DNA of 64,000 bases, taken from contig OX637805.1 in assembly GCA_951802425.1 (NCBI GenBank), forward strand, positions 1,550,001 through 1,614,000, read 5' to 3'. A program made the translations under genes and the position numbers. The notes beneath the pieces were generated by a model. The model was not told the DNA's origin, made no database searches, and saw only the letters and a program-made list of their open reading frames with translations. Shown here piece by piece: positions 32,476 through 44,332 of the stretch. This DNA comes from Clavaria fumosa. Taxonomy: Eukaryota > Basidiomycota > Agaricomycetes > Agaricales > Clavariaceae. Position 1 is the first letter of the stretch; every line of letters begins with the position of its first letter.

Positions 32476-33177
32476 AATGCAACGCTACTCCATGCGGCAC
32501 CACTTCTACACGACGCGCCACGCGCAGACGCTCGTCGCGGCGTGGCTGCGCGACGTCTGGCAGGGGCGCCGCGCGCTCGCGCTGCCGGACGCGGCCGCGG
32601 CGCGCGCGTTCCCGTTCGCGAGCGCGGACGTCCCGTTTCGCGTCGGTGCTGGTGCTGGTGCTGGTGCCGGCGCTGGTGCCGGAGGCGCCGAGTTCTGGTG
32701 CCGCATCGTCTTTTCGGAGCACCACACCGCCGCGGCGCGCGGTGGCGGCGCGCATTATGACTGGACGGTATTCCTCAGTTGCGTTCGTTGCGCCGGTCCC
32801 CCCGCCTGACCACACCAGCTCATATATTTCTCCCCCCCCCAACCACACACACGCCAGACTCCGCATACGTAGGCGCCTTCGTCTGCCCCGCCAAAAACTG
32901 GGTATGGCCGCTCACCGAGAGCGGCAACAGCGACGGGCACGGCGACGGCGACGGCACGCCCGCGTTCGCGCGCAACTTCGTGCTGTGGGGTCTGATCGCG
33001 GCGGTGGACGGGCGGGGCGTGGTGTACGCGACGCGGGGCGGGCTGCGCGACGCGCGCGGCGCGCGGGTGTGTGCGGTGCGCGACTGGTGGGACGTGTGGG
33101 CGCCCGCGGCGCGCGACGGGCGGCGCCGCGCGGGGTGGTATCGCAGGTGGTATGCGCGTCTGGGGCGGCGTGAGTGA
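32476..33177 (+). CDS. Unrecognised GC-rich gene
   Basis: Two strongly coding-like stretches of very high third-position GC. Exon 1 from ATG 32476 (MQRYSMRHHFYTTRHAQTLV) encodes an Arg/Ala-rich helix, a Gly-Ala dipeptide run (32646-32690) and EFWCRIVFSEHHTA, ending near HYDWT at 32768. Exon 2 starts near 32860 (DSAYVGAFVCPAKNWVWPL) and ends with a Trp/Arg-rich tail (WYRRWYARLGRRE, stop 33175-33177). The intron contains a C run. I could not choose a donor that closes the phase (the exon 2 frame needs one extra base). No family recognised; no signal peptide or membrane segment. Confidence 0.5.
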
Positions 33178-34144
33178 GTGCTGGGTGTTGAGTGTTGAGT
33201 GGGCTGGGGGGGTGGGGGTATGTTGTTCCCCCCCGCGGCGTACCCTACCGCCGACGCTGCGCCACCCCCCCCCCCGGACCAATTACTCCCGAGTCCGGTC
33301 TCGGGGGCACTGTATCCCCCTAGACACACACATCTCACATAAAACCCAGTCGGTAATGAAAAACCCGGGTTGTTGCTTTCTTTGTTTGTTTGTTGCTTTA
33401 TTACTGTAACGTTACCTACCATCCTCAATAGTAGAGAAAAATATAATGGAAAAAGAAAGGGGGGAAAAGAAATCGGGCAGCGGCGAGTTCTGGTGCTGCA
33501 TCGTCTTCTCGGGGCACCCACGTCCCCGAAAGACTAACTCCCAAGTCCGGCCTCGGGGATACTTACTGTGCTTGTCCTCAGTCAGACCCTGTGACAACGT
33601 CGCTCTGTCGTGTTCGTGCTATCGTTTCCTCGTTCCTCGTGAAATTATTTTTTGGCTTTTTCGTCATTTCATTACAATACCCTCCTCGATGGTAGAGAAA
33701 AATAAAAAATGGAAGAAGAAAAAAGAAAATGGAAGAAAGGTGAGGGGAAGGAAGGAAGAGCGGGTGCGTCACGAGAGCCTAAAATAAACAGCCGCTCGCC
33801 AGGGGCCAAAAGCCAAAGGGGGGGAAGGGGGAGGGGGGGGAGAGAGGAACAGCGATAAGAGCAGACGCAGGGCGCCAAGAACGAGGGAAGGAGAAAGCGG
33901 AAATAAAGAGTAAGGGGAAATGAAGGGACATACACCGGAGTAGAGTAAGTATACATACTGACGTTTCAAGAGAGGAACAGAGAGAAAAAAACTAGCAAGG
34001 GGTCAAGTAAACGTATGACGAAGTAAAGGCGCAGAGGAAATTTAGTTGGAACGTAGTAGGGCAAAAAAGAAAGAAAAAAAAGGCCAATTTTTTGTGTTTC
34101 TCAATCTCTCAATCTTCCAAATTTTATTTTACGCCCTGTCGTTT
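33178..34144. repeat. Non-coding region with a diverged tandem duplication
   Basis: Two related blocks, about 33275-33450 and 33530-33715, share CTCCC[A/G]AGTCCGG.CTCGGG.., then poly-T, TTCATTAC and CCTC[C/A]TC.AT.GTAGAGAAAAATA. Between them (33482-33518) is a copy of the exon segment at 32688-32726 encoding EFWC.IVFS. No gene supported here. 33780-34040 is purine-rich. Confidence 0.5.
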
Positions 34145-36087
34145 TCACTCCTCCCTCCGCGCGGTCGGGACCGACATATACGGCGGCGGCAGCACCTCAG
34201 GCGGCGCAGCCCTCCGCTGCTCCTCCGCCTCCTCCTCCGGCGTCCACATCCTCCCCCCATCCTGCGCATGCACCACCGAGCTCGGCGGCCGCCCCTGTCC
34301 CTGAGGTCCCTGCAGACCACTCCCACCCGCACTCCCCGCACTCGCCTCGCTCGGCCGACTCACATGCGAGTACCTGCCCCCCGCACCCCCATCCATCTCG
34401 TCAAACTCGCTCGAATTCGCAAGCGCCAGGCGCGGCTGCCCCGATCCCCCGGCGCCGCCGCCGTAGTACCCCATCGCCTCCCGCTCCTTCGCGCTCGCAC
34501 CAGAGCCGGGCTGCAGCGCCAGCGGCACCCCCGCCCCCAGGCCCGCCACGCCCCCGTACGCAGCGCCGGACGACCCGCTGTGCGTCGACTGCGTCGTGCT
34601 CGTCGCGCGCAGCAGCCCCGCACCGCCACCGCTGCTGCTGCCGCCCCCGCCGCCGCCCCCGCTACCAGCCACGAGGCCTTGCGCGGAGTACCCCGACGAC
34701 GACACCTGCGAGGGCGTCGGCTGGTGCTGGTACTGCTGCTGCCCGTACGCGCCAGGGTACGCGGACCCCCCGGCCAGCACGGCTGCGTCCAGCGGCGGTG
34801 GCGGGCCGTACCCGCCAGGACCGTACCCAAACGCCAGCTGCTGCTTCTCGCTCATGCCTCCTCCTCCCGGGTAGTACCCCCCATTCGGCCCTCCGTAGCC
34901 GGGCGATGGCAGTGGGTACGAGGCGGGCGGCGGCGACGTCGACATCCCCGTGCGTGGGTCGTATTGCAGTTGTTGTTGCTGTTGCTGTTGCTGCTGCTGC
35001 TGCTGTGGAGGCAGCATCCCAGGCAACGTCGCGCCGTTCACATACGGGCCTGTCTCGTACGCATTGAACGGGGTCACCTGAGAAGCCGCACCCGCACCCG
35101 CACCCGCAGCGGCGCCGACGCCGAGGGCCATGTCCCCTTCGTCCGCGAGGTTCGGCCCGCCGCCGTTAACGCCGTACTTGTCCCCGGCGACGGAGTTGAC
35201 GCGGTCCGGGTCGAAGATGCCGTCAAAGTCGTCGCGGTTGCGGCGCCGCCGGAAGAAGATGAAGACGAGGATGAGCGCGATGAGCGCGACGATGCCGCCG
35301 ACGACGGCGCCGATGATGGCGGGGGTGTTGTTTGACGCGCCGCGCGCGCTGCCGGAGGAGGCACCTGGGGGGACTGTGAAAGTGGACCCGGGGGCTACGA
35401 CGGTGGTGCGCGCGACGACGGTGGTGAAGACGACGCCATCGCTGCTAGTTGCGCTAGAGGGGGTTGGTGAGCACCGGCAAGACTTGTGAGGTTTCATAGG
35501 AAAAAGGTGCTTACAGGGACGCGGAGGAGAAGACGACAGATGTTGGGGTGGTGGGAACTACGACATTTTGTGACGTCGTGGTCTCTGTGGAGCGGGTTGA
35601 TGCTATGGAGTGGAGTGAGAAGACGTTCTCAAGAAGAGATCAGAATGTGTGGGAACTTACGAGTTGTGGATGGGTTGGTTACGGTAGAAGGTGCTGTCGG
35701 TCTTGTAGTGGGTGAAGTAGTGGGTGTGGTGGTGGGTGTGGTGGTAGTTGACGGAGTGGTCGAAGTGGTGGTGGTTGATGATGAGGTGGTGGTGGTGGTG
35801 GGCGTTCCAGTGGTCTGAATGACGGTCGGAAGCGTGATGACAGCTAGTGAGAGTGGTAGATTAGGATCCGGACGTCATAAGCAGAGAGAGCGGAGACGGA
35901 AAGAAGAGAAAAAGAGACAGAACACGGGGGGGGGAGACAAACTGGTCGTAGACGCAGTTGTGAAAGGGGTGGTAAGGATCATACCAGTGGTGGAACGGTC
36001 AGTGAGTGAAGATGAAGATGAAGAAGAAGAGGAGGTAGAAGAGGAGGTAGACGAACTCGGCCTTATTGGAGCTATGGGATTGGACAT
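34145..36087 (-). CDS. Single-pass Mid2/SKG6-like membrane protein with glycine/glutamine-rich tail
   Basis: Proposed CDS has four exons: 36087-35985, 35843-35661, 35602-35515 and 35453-34145. The phase closes and gives 560 residues. The N-terminal 125 residues are almost all Ser/Thr/Pro, the type of heavily O-mannosylated ectodomain seen in wall-stress sensors. No classical signal peptide is visible. One transmembrane helix follows (AIIGAVVGGIVALIALILVF) with a basic stop-transfer FFRRRRNR. The cytoplasmic tail is long and disordered with a run of 12 Gln, Gly/Ser-rich segments and YGGPNGGYYPGGGG. It ends with a PPPY motif (PEVLPPPYMSVP), a known ligand of WW-domain ubiquitin ligases of the Rsp5 class. 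Sensor function is inferred from architecture. Confidence 0.75.
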
Positions 36088-37502
36088 GGTGGAAGGGGGG
36101 ATAGGATAGACCGAGGAGGGGGGGGGGGAATAAGAGGGAAGAGGTTAAAAAGGAGGTAGTGATCCGATAAGGAGAGAGAGCCTTTCAAAGGCGGCGAAGA
36201 GTAGTAACGCTGAGTGTGATGCAACGTGCACCAGGCGCTGTTTTAGAAGTGTCGTTATAGGGGCGGAGAGTTGAGAAAGAGAGTATGAGGGGGGGGGGAG
36301 TATAAGGGGGGGTGGGATAATGACGGGTTTCAAACGCCACTTCTTCGGAAAGAGAGAAAGCGGAAAAGGGAAGAAAGAAGAAGAGAGAAAGAAAGACAGG
36401 GAGAAACAGAGAGAGGGAGAGAGACAAAGATGTAAATGATGATGTTGATCCGATGCCGAGATCAAAAGAGAACAAAGAGAGAGGGAAAGGGAAAGAGAGA
36501 TAGAGATAAATGTTACTTACTATCCATGGTTGGTTGATAGTTGATGGATACAGAGACTCGTCGTTGTCGTTGTCGTCGTCGTCGTCGTCACAGTACACAC
36601 ACAGTAGTCAATTTCAGTCTTGCAGCTGTGCAGTTCTCCTCTCTCCTAAATTATATTATTATAATATTATAAATAGACACAGCCTCGTTTTAGTTACTGT
36701 CACACTTCTGTCACTCTGTTACTCACTCGGTAAGGAACAGCCTCCGATGTCTATTACTCCGATGATACTCTACTACTCACTCACTCTGTACTTCTACTAT
36801 CTACTCTCTCTCTCATCATGACTAGTACTATACTACCCCCCATCCATCTCTATGTCGACTCGAATCACAACGTGTATTTATTCCTAGGTGGTCATCCATC
36901 CATCTTGTTGTACCTATCCCAAAACACAGCCCTTTCCTCTTGATCGTCCTTTTAGCGGGGGTCAGGGCTGTCCCTGCGCGCTAAACCGTCTTATCTCCAC
37001 AAGTTTACTTCAGTCAGTGGCGTACACGAGACATCAAATCATGTGGTCTCTCATCCCAAGCGCGCGGTGTGCCCGACTGTCAATAGAGGCACGAGCGGCT
37101 CACGTTGCCCGCCTCCGTAATGGAACGCATTGACAATGACATGACAGGTGTGCAGTGCAAACCAACGTGGCCACTGCCCGCGTGTTAGTCCTAGACAACC
37201 AATGCAACAACTACTGTACAACCCAAAAAAAGAAAACACACAACCCTCGCCGAACCTCACGCCGTGCACAGCTGCGATTCAGTGGCAAAACGCAGAGGTT
37301 GCGTCGTACGACGCACCGCACCCGACGTGCCCGCTGTGAAACGAGCAAAAACGCCAAGCATCCCCTTGAATTCTTTAAAAAGGGACGCGTCGTCACGTGG
37401 ATTTCACGTGTGACGAGTAGTGGTGGCTGCGCGCGCGTGATGTGTGTGCCGGCGACGACGATCGAAAACGCTCGCAGAGCCACACACACAGCGTCTCTTC
37501 CG
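36088..37502. other. Divergent intergenic region (promoters of the membrane protein and MAD3)
   Basis: Contains a G run (36118-36132), a long purine-rich stretch on the plus strand (36345-36510, pyrimidine-rich on the strand of the left gene, typical of fungal promoters) and an A/T-rich patch at 36645-36675. The MAD3 frame is open upstream of 37503 to 37155, but no start better than 37503 is evident apart from an ATG at 37440. Confidence 0.5.
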
Positions 37503-40500
37503 ATGAGCACAAACACCGCCAGCAGCGCCAAACCCAGCGCCACGGCAACAGCGACGGCTACAGCAACAACAACAACAGCAACGGCGACTGCGACTGCGAC
37601 TGCGACGGGCGAGCCGAGCACGCCCAGCAATGCCTTCATCGTCGACGGCGACCTCCTCGAGGCCGCCAAGGAGAACGTCCAGCCCCTCGCGGCGGGCCGG
37701 CGCGTCACCGCCCTCTCTGCCGTCCTGAGCACCCCGCACGCGCTGCGCGACGCGTCGCTCCGGCGCGAGCGTGCCCAGCTGCGTGCCGCCGTCGACCAGG
37801 CACTCCGGCGCGAGCGGCGCCGCGCTGATGGGGAAGTAGGCGCACGCGCGGACGTGGGCGAGGACGAAGTGGAGGAGGAAGAAGAGGAGGAGGAAGAGGA
37901 CCCGGGGTCGCTCACGCCGCGCACGCCGCCGAGCGCGCTCGACGCGTACGAGGCGTTCGTCGCGTGGACGCTCGAGCACTACCCGCACGGCGCGAGCGCC
38001 GAGTCGGGCCTGCTCGCGCTGCTCGAGGAGGCGACGCGCGTGCTCATGGGCGTTGGCGATGGCTTGCGTGGGGACGGGCATGGGCGTGGCCGAGGAAGCG
38101 GAGGAAGTGGAGGAAGCGGCGAAGGAAGCGGAGGGGCCGGGCGCTTCGCTGCGCATTTGCGGTACCTTAAGCTTTGGGTGCTCTATGCGCGCTTCGTCGA
38201 GCGCCCGTGTATCGTCTTTCGCTTCGTGCTCGCGAACGATATTGGCACGCGCTGGGCGCTGCTGTATGAGGAGTTTGCGCTCGCGCTCGAGCGTGCCGGC
38301 CGGTGCGTGTGCCAGTCCTTTCTCATTCTTATTTGCATTCTTATTTTCTCATTCTTACTCTTCTCTTCATTCTTATTTCCCGCGGCGCAGACACAAAGAA
38401 GCAGACCGGATCTACGAGCTCGGCCTCGCGCGGCACGCCGCGCCGCCCGAGCGTCTGCGCAGCCGCTTCCGCGACTTCCAGAAACGCATGATGTCCCGTC
38501 TCGCCGTCGCCCCCGCGCCTGCCCCGCCCTCCACCAGCACTAGCGCCAACACTATCACCCACTCGAACACACAAAAGAAACGCACCGTCCTCGGCACCGC
38601 CGCCGCCGCCAACCCAGCACTCTTCCCCAGCGCCCCCGCCCCGCCTCGCCCCGGCACCGGCACCGGCAGCAGCAGCGCGATGCTGCTGCTGCTGCCCCCC
38701 GCCACACACGGCGTGTCCGTCTTCCACGACGCCGCCCCGTCCGCGCCCTTCTCCTTCTCCCCCACTTCTCTGGCTGGCACATCCGCGGCTGCGGCAATGG
38801 CTGCGGCAATGGCCACGGCACCCGACGACGCGGCGGCCTTCCCGACGAACGCGTACCCCGCGCTGGGCACGCGCCGCACGCGCACGAAGGAGAACGTCCC
38901 TGAGGTGCGCAAGATGGCGGGGCAGGTCATGGCGGCGCGCCCCCGGCGCGGTGCCGGTGGCGCCGGTGGTGCTAGTGGTGGTGGTGCTGGTGCGGTGGCG
39001 CGGCGGTCTGCTGGGGGAGGGGGAGGGGGAGGGGGAGGGGCGCCAGTGATTAGTGTGTATCGGGACCCGGAGCCTGGGCTGGAGGCGGCGGACGTGAACG
39101 CAGAGGCGGAGGCGGGGGCGGAGGCAGAGGCGGACGGGCCGCCACGCGGGTTCATGGTCTTCCGGGATGGTGAGGAGGGTGCTCGTGGTGGCCGCCACCC
39201 CGGCGGACACGATCACGACCACGAGCAGGAACAGGAACAGGAACAGGAACAGGAACAGGAGCAGGAGCAGGAGCGGGAGCAGGAGCAGGGGCAGGAGCAG
39301 AAGCAGGACCGCGAGCGGCGCGGTGGCGGCGGCGGCGAGGGGGACGGCCACGAGGGTGCCGCTGCTGATGTGACGCCACCCCCGCCCGAGCCTGAACCCG
39401 AGCCTGAGCCTGAGCTTCGCCGCGACGGGACCACCCCAACGGGCCATGTCGCTGGCGGGACCCCCGGCGGCACGCTCAAGGCGCTCGAGGCGGAAGAAGA
39501 GGGCGCAGGCGGAGGCGGAGGAGAAGGCGGCGCTGGTGATGATCACGCCAAAAATGGCGAGAGTAAGAATGACGGGAATGACGGCGACTGCGCGCGCGAG
39601 GGAGACACCGCCCGCCCTGCGTCCCCCCCGTCTCTGCTGTCACAGCCGTTGCTGCTGCTCCCTACCCATCTCGCCACCGACGCCGACACCAATACCAACA
39701 CCGACACCACCGACACAGCCAGCACACGCGGCACAGCCAACACACCCGCACCCGCACCAGCACCCGCCATCGCCGCCGCCGCCACCGCCACCGCCACTGC
39801 CACCACTGCCACGCGCAGCGCGGCCCCCGCGAGCCGCGTCCGCCCCGCGCCCGCCAGGCCCAATGCCGGCACTAACACTAACGCGAGCACTAACACAAGC
39901 ACTAGCACTAGCAGGCGGGCTGGCTTGAGCGCAGGCGCGATAGCGGGCCGCCGGCTGTGGGGCGCAGCTGTAGGGTCGGGATCAGGGTCGGGGTCGGGGA
40001 CCCCGGCGCGTCCTGGTGCTGCTGCTGCTGGTGCTGGTGGGGGCGCGGGTCCGCGGCTGACGCGCGGCCTTGGCCTCAGCACTGGCGCTAACACTGGCAC
40101 TGGCACCGGCACTGGGCAGCCCCGGGGCAGGAAAGACGGTGCGCCCGCGCCCGCGCCCTCGGCGTCGGCGTCGGCGTTACGCGCACGCACGGGCGCTGCC
40201 GCTGCCGCTGCGCCTCCTGCGCCTCCTCCGCCCAGGGGGGCCCGGCCGCGCGGCGGCGGCCCCGCGCTGGCTGTCGTTGCTGGTGGTGCGTCCTCGTCCT
40301 TGAGGACCGCGAAGACGAAGGTGGCCTTGGCGAAACCGAAAACGACTACGGCTGCTGCTACGGCTACGGCTACTGCGCCGGGGGCGGGGGCGGTCCCCGC
40401 CGCGGCGAAGACGAAGACAGCCACGGCGAGGACGGCAGCTATGACGGCGCAGCAGCCGACACAGACACAGACGCGGACGGGGCGGGCACAGGCACAGCAG

Positions 40501-41156
40501 CACACGCAGACACAGACGCAGACGCAGACGCAAACACAGACGCAGACGCAGGTGCCGACACCGCCCTCCGGGCCCTCCTCGGGGTCCGCGCCGTGTCAGG
40601 ACGCCTTGGGCGCTGGGCCCGCATCTGGACGCGGGGATCTGAATATGAACGAGGTGCGTGGCGTGCGCAGAGCCTGTGTGCCCTTTACAATACGTCCTGT
40701 TCCTGACTTGATATGGTGCAGGTGAAGCGCACGCTTACGCCCCCCGGCGCCGGCGCCGGAGTGGGGACGGGGACGGGCGGCGCAGGCGAATGCGAGCGCG
40801 AGCGCGAACGGAACGACAGGGGAAGGGAAAGGGAACAGGCAAAGGACGGGGGAAAAGAAAGAGACGGAGACAGGGAAAGAGACAGGGAAAGAGAAAAAGA
40901 TAGAGATAGAGACAGGGAAAGAGAAAAAGAAAGAGATAGAGACAGGGGCAAAGAAAGAGATAGAGACAGGGAACGGGAGCGGGAGAAAGGCAAAGGCCCA
41001 CTGCTGCTGGGGCGCGCCGCGCACAGCGCGTCTGCCGCGGCGGAGGCGGAGGCGCTCCGCAAGGACCCGCTCAAGAACCACCCGGGCCGCCATGTGCGCC
41101 TGGACCTGGGGCTGGACCTGGATCTGGACCTGGACGACGACGAGCTGCCCGTGTGA
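37503..41156 (+). CDS. MAD3: Mitotic checkpoint protein Mad3/BubR1-like
   Basis: Spindle checkpoint component that inhibits APC/C-Cdc20. Exons 37503-38302, 38391-40653 and 40722-41156 close in phase to 1165 residues. KEN box 1 is at residues 56-58 (AAKENVQP). The Bub1/Mad3 N-terminal TPR-like domain (about 145-300) shows YEAFVAWTLEHYPHG, SGLLALLEEATRVL, LRYLKLWVLYARFVE and LANDIGTRWALLYEEFA. KEN box 2 is at 433 (TKENVPEV). ABBA-type motifs flank it: VSVFHD at 375, ISVYRD at 487 and FMVFRD at 521. There is no kinase domain, as expected for Mad3. The rest is highly repetitive: Glu-Gln dipeptides, Ala/Thr runs, Gln-Thr dipeptides and an Arg/Asp/Glu-rich run. That makes it about twice the usual Mad3 length. 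Confidence 0.9.
39223..39306 (+). repeat. Hexanucleotide microsatellite in MAD3 (Glu-Gln repeat)
   Basis: Fourteen or so units of GA[G/A]CAG encoding alternating Glu-Gln, with occasional Arg and Gly interruptions. In-frame, so length changes alter the protein by dipeptides. Confidence 0.85.
40456..40551 (+). repeat. CAGAC[A/G] microsatellite in MAD3 (Gln-Thr repeat)
   Basis: Repeated CAGACR hexamers encode a Gln-Thr run interrupted by Arg/Gly/Ala. It lies just before the last intron of MAD3. Confidence 0.85.
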
Positions 41157-41756
41157 TAGGGACTCGCCCGCTGTGGCTTTGCGTCCGTTCTCCCTCTCTC
41201 ATCTCTCTCTCTTTCTTCCTTTTGCGTTTAACTTGCCTTATTTTTCTCTCGCTGTGCTGATGGCTGACTCCTTAGGGTTTTTCGACGTGTGCTTGTCCGC
41301 GAGATGTGATTATTAGTGATAGTCCACATGACAATGCATGCCGTATTTGAGCGCAGAATTAAAGTCCTATGTCCACGTCGTATAAAGTAACACTGCAGTC
41401 CGGAAACGCACTCGACAGCGACACCGGGGGCGCACCTTGGCGGTGATGACGGTGCCGTCATCGCCGACCCCACGCGAATGGAGAATACGGGTCCCGGGTG
41501 TAGCGATATGCAGTGGCGCAATCATACGAGCTCTGCGCCCCCGCCGTCGTTCGCCCGGGCTCGTGAAGGTGGTGGGCCCATGGGGCGCACCCCAGTTCTG
41601 CTCTTCTTTCGTTTCTCGCTCTTGCTTTTCCGATTTTGTCTTGTCTTGTAGCCGAGTTCCTGCGTCCCACCCCTGCCCGTGTGTCCAGCGAAGACATCTC
41701 CAACCGTGGGTCGTTCGGCGTGCCCACTTGGTTGTATGCCCCCGTGACCCACTTAC
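41157..41756. other. Convergent intergenic region MAD3 / PAP2 enzyme
   Basis: Between two stop codons on opposite strands. Pyrimidine-rich after the MAD3 stop. I see no further gene. Confidence 0.5.
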
Positions 41757-43444
41757 TCACAGCCCTTCATTCATCTTGAAATCGTCGAAGACCTTTTGGG
41801 CGATGGTATCCCTGCGGTGTCCCCAAGGAACATGGAAAAGAACGCGCGCAAGAACAGCCTTTAGACACTCGAAAGCAAAAACGGATCGAGCAAAGAGGAC
41901 GGACGAACCCAGCAATGATGCCCTCATCACACGCAAACCTGAAATGAAGACCCGCAAACACACGCGAGTCGCCGACGTCCTGCACGAGCTGGGTGATGGA
42001 GTCGTACGTGCGGCTGAGCACGCCGACGGGGTCCCCCGAATTGGCGGTCGCGTTGGAGGAGACGGTCACTGGCGGACTGAGCACGTCAGATCCCAGATAC
42101 CTGTGTTATCGAGATGGTGAGGACGGCGAAGGAAAAGGAACCCGAAAACGACCAACCGCCGAAGTATACCGCCGACGGAGCTGGAGAAAATGGCGTGTCC
42201 GGAGATGTACTCCGGATGTGTGGGGGTGTAGGCCAGCGGAGTCCAGTTGGGATCAAACAACCACTGGCCGTCCGCGAGGTACGTCTGGTTGAAGCGAATG
42301 GCTGTCACTGGCCTCCACGAGTTGTACTAGAAGCAATCCCGAATCAAGTCAGTTCAGTAAGGGCATTCGGTCGACTGATCGGAGAAGTATCTCTATCGAG
42401 ACTCACCGTATACTTGGTCGCGTACTCGACGATACCAGCGTTAGCGAGCGTATGGCCGATCATGGCGTAGAATTTGGCGGACATCAGGACATTGTCCTGG
42501 AATCTGTTGCCTATTATTGATGTTACATAGCGGGGCTGGAACGTAGCCATCCCCTCCAGAAAAAGATACGCCGTCTATCCGAAGAATGTGATCATTTAAG
42601 AAGACGGCGTTTGGTAAAGAAAGATCACAACGAGGCTGATCGGTGGGGGAAAGACTGACCTCGGTTTCTCGTGCGGTCCTGTTACTCCCTGACCTGATAC
42701 CCTTCTCCATCACTTCCTGGAGAAACATGACATAATTTGGCTGGGTGGGGTCCGGAGGTGGTATCGGCCACGGTTGGGTAGCCCCGACATTGCCAAATAG
42801 CCGGATAAAAGGCGCAGACGGGGCGAGAGGCTCTGCCGGGAAGTCAGGGGGAGTGGCCTGGTATACGCCCACCCCAGGAGGCCTGTAGTCATAACGGACA
42901 AACTGGAAAAAAATGCCTAGGGTCAGGATGCACGTTATTTTATCACGCGAGACTTGGGCTTGCCCTGATAACGCCATCACCCAACCTTGAGCTGATAAAT
43001 TTCAGAGCGGCGTCTGAACCGAGCTGCCGACCGGTGGATAGCTGGTCGGTGGAGGGTTTCATGACATCTTCGATCGACTTCACCGCCAAATCAAAGCTTT
43101 GGTACTGCGGGAGGAAAAGGGATTGCAGCGTGTCGTGGGCGGCGAAGCTCACTGCGAGCTGCTGCACAGGGAGAGACTCGTTAGCGGCGCAGGTAGCCGC
43201 GACATAGATCGAGCTGTGGACGTAGGCCATGACGTATGCAGCATGGGCAGAAGGGATCGCAGGAACGGAGGCGTTGATGGCGAGCGCAACCTGGTCATTC
43301 CTATCCGAGATGGTCAGTTTGCCACGCAGGAAAATAGACGCGAAGATATTACCAGAATTGAACGATGTCCCCTGGATACCGGTTGTTTGTGGAGCATACT
43401 GCAGCAATGAGGAATGCGAGGGTGGATATAGACTTGAGCAGCAT
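41757..43444 (-). CDS. Secreted vanadium-haloperoxidase / PAP2-superfamily enzyme
   Basis: Extracytoplasmic enzyme of the vanadium chloroperoxidase/acid phosphatase superfamily. Start 43444 (MLLKSISTLAFLIAAVC, a good signal peptide). Exon 1 ends at 43353; intron 43301-43352 closes the phase into NDQVALAINASVPAIPSAHAAYVMAYVHSSIY. Later exons give FVRYDYRPPGVGVYQATPP, SAKFYAMIGHTLANAGIVEYATKYT, then WRPVTAIR, PTHPEYISGHAIFSSSVGGI and SRVFAGLHFR. These supply the Lys, Arg, SGH and R...H oxyanion-binding residues of the family. The stop is at 41757. Whether it halogenates or hydrolyses phosphate esters cannot be told from sequence. Several inner intron borders are unresolved. Confidence 0.8.
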
Positions 43445-44332
43445 TGTCAGATTGAGAAGACATCGCGTCGAAGTGCCTATTATATGGAGGTTGCAACAAG
43501 ACGTTCCTATTCCTGCCGTAAGGAAGCACGAGGTGGAGAGGTCCCTTTTCCTTTAGTTCCGAGACAGAGCCCTAGGGTGAGTTGGGAAAGTTGATCGCGA
43601 TTGCGTCCGTAGCGTAACCTCAGCGGTAATCTTCTTGACTTTGCACGAACGCGCGTCGCCTGGCATCGAGTGCAGGACATTTGTCCGATAGATTCAAAGT
43701 TCCACTGGGCATGATCCCGTTCGACATTTGTTGGCCAGAGCTGACCAGCAGACCGCGACGTTGTAAGTTATTGTCAACCCACGGATCAAATCACCTCAGC
43801 CTCGAGCAGGATAAACATCCGAGGTTGGTCGTGGCGACAACAAGGAGTGGGAGTAGAAGTTCACCCGTGTCATGGGGACACGCGAAGTCCTTGGACGCAC
43901 ACACAAGACTAGTCCCCTCCAACGATGACCACCAAACCCGGAAACAATCCTCGGCCACCAAGCGACCCTAACCAGGTTTCGTGGATGTCCGCATACAATA
44001 CGGGCGCCAGCCGATTGCTACAGTTAGCTTTTGGCTCTCGCCGTCGTCCTGGGTCTTCTCTCACTCACCTCGATGATGAAGGGAGGGGCGGCGGGTTTAC
44101 TAAATAGGAAATGCTGCGCTGTTGTGCGTGCCAAGTTATTACCCGTGTCGTGTCCAAATTGGTGTTGTTCCCTCCTTCCTTTCCTCACAGGCCTCATCGC
44201 TGGCAACAGCGCCTCAGCACAATCCCTCCGCCTGTTTGACTCTAATATCCCTCCTCCCGACGTTTCCTACCACATTCCCTGCTTCTCTTGATTCCCATTT
44301 CAATTACTTTCATCGTACATTTCTACACCTTC
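43445..44332. other. Divergent intergenic region
   Basis: Upstream of both neighbours. A plus-strand stretch near 44187-44240 reads LTGLIAGNSASAQSL, which resembles a signal-peptide end and could be a 5' exon of the protease at 44333, but I cannot connect it in phase with certainty. Confidence 0.4.

Noticed and set aside
32016..33282. Long minus-strand Gly/Arg-rich ORFs
   Set aside because: Open only because the region is GC-rich and poor in stops; no family-like sequence.
39223..39306. Regular repeats in MAD3 as a CRISPR-like array
   Set aside because: Simple in-frame hexanucleotide microsatellite without spacers, in a eukaryotic coding exon.
38341..39546. 401-codon minus-strand ORF opposite MAD3
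   Set aside because: GC-rich low-complexity shadow; the plus strand holds conserved Mad3 motifs.
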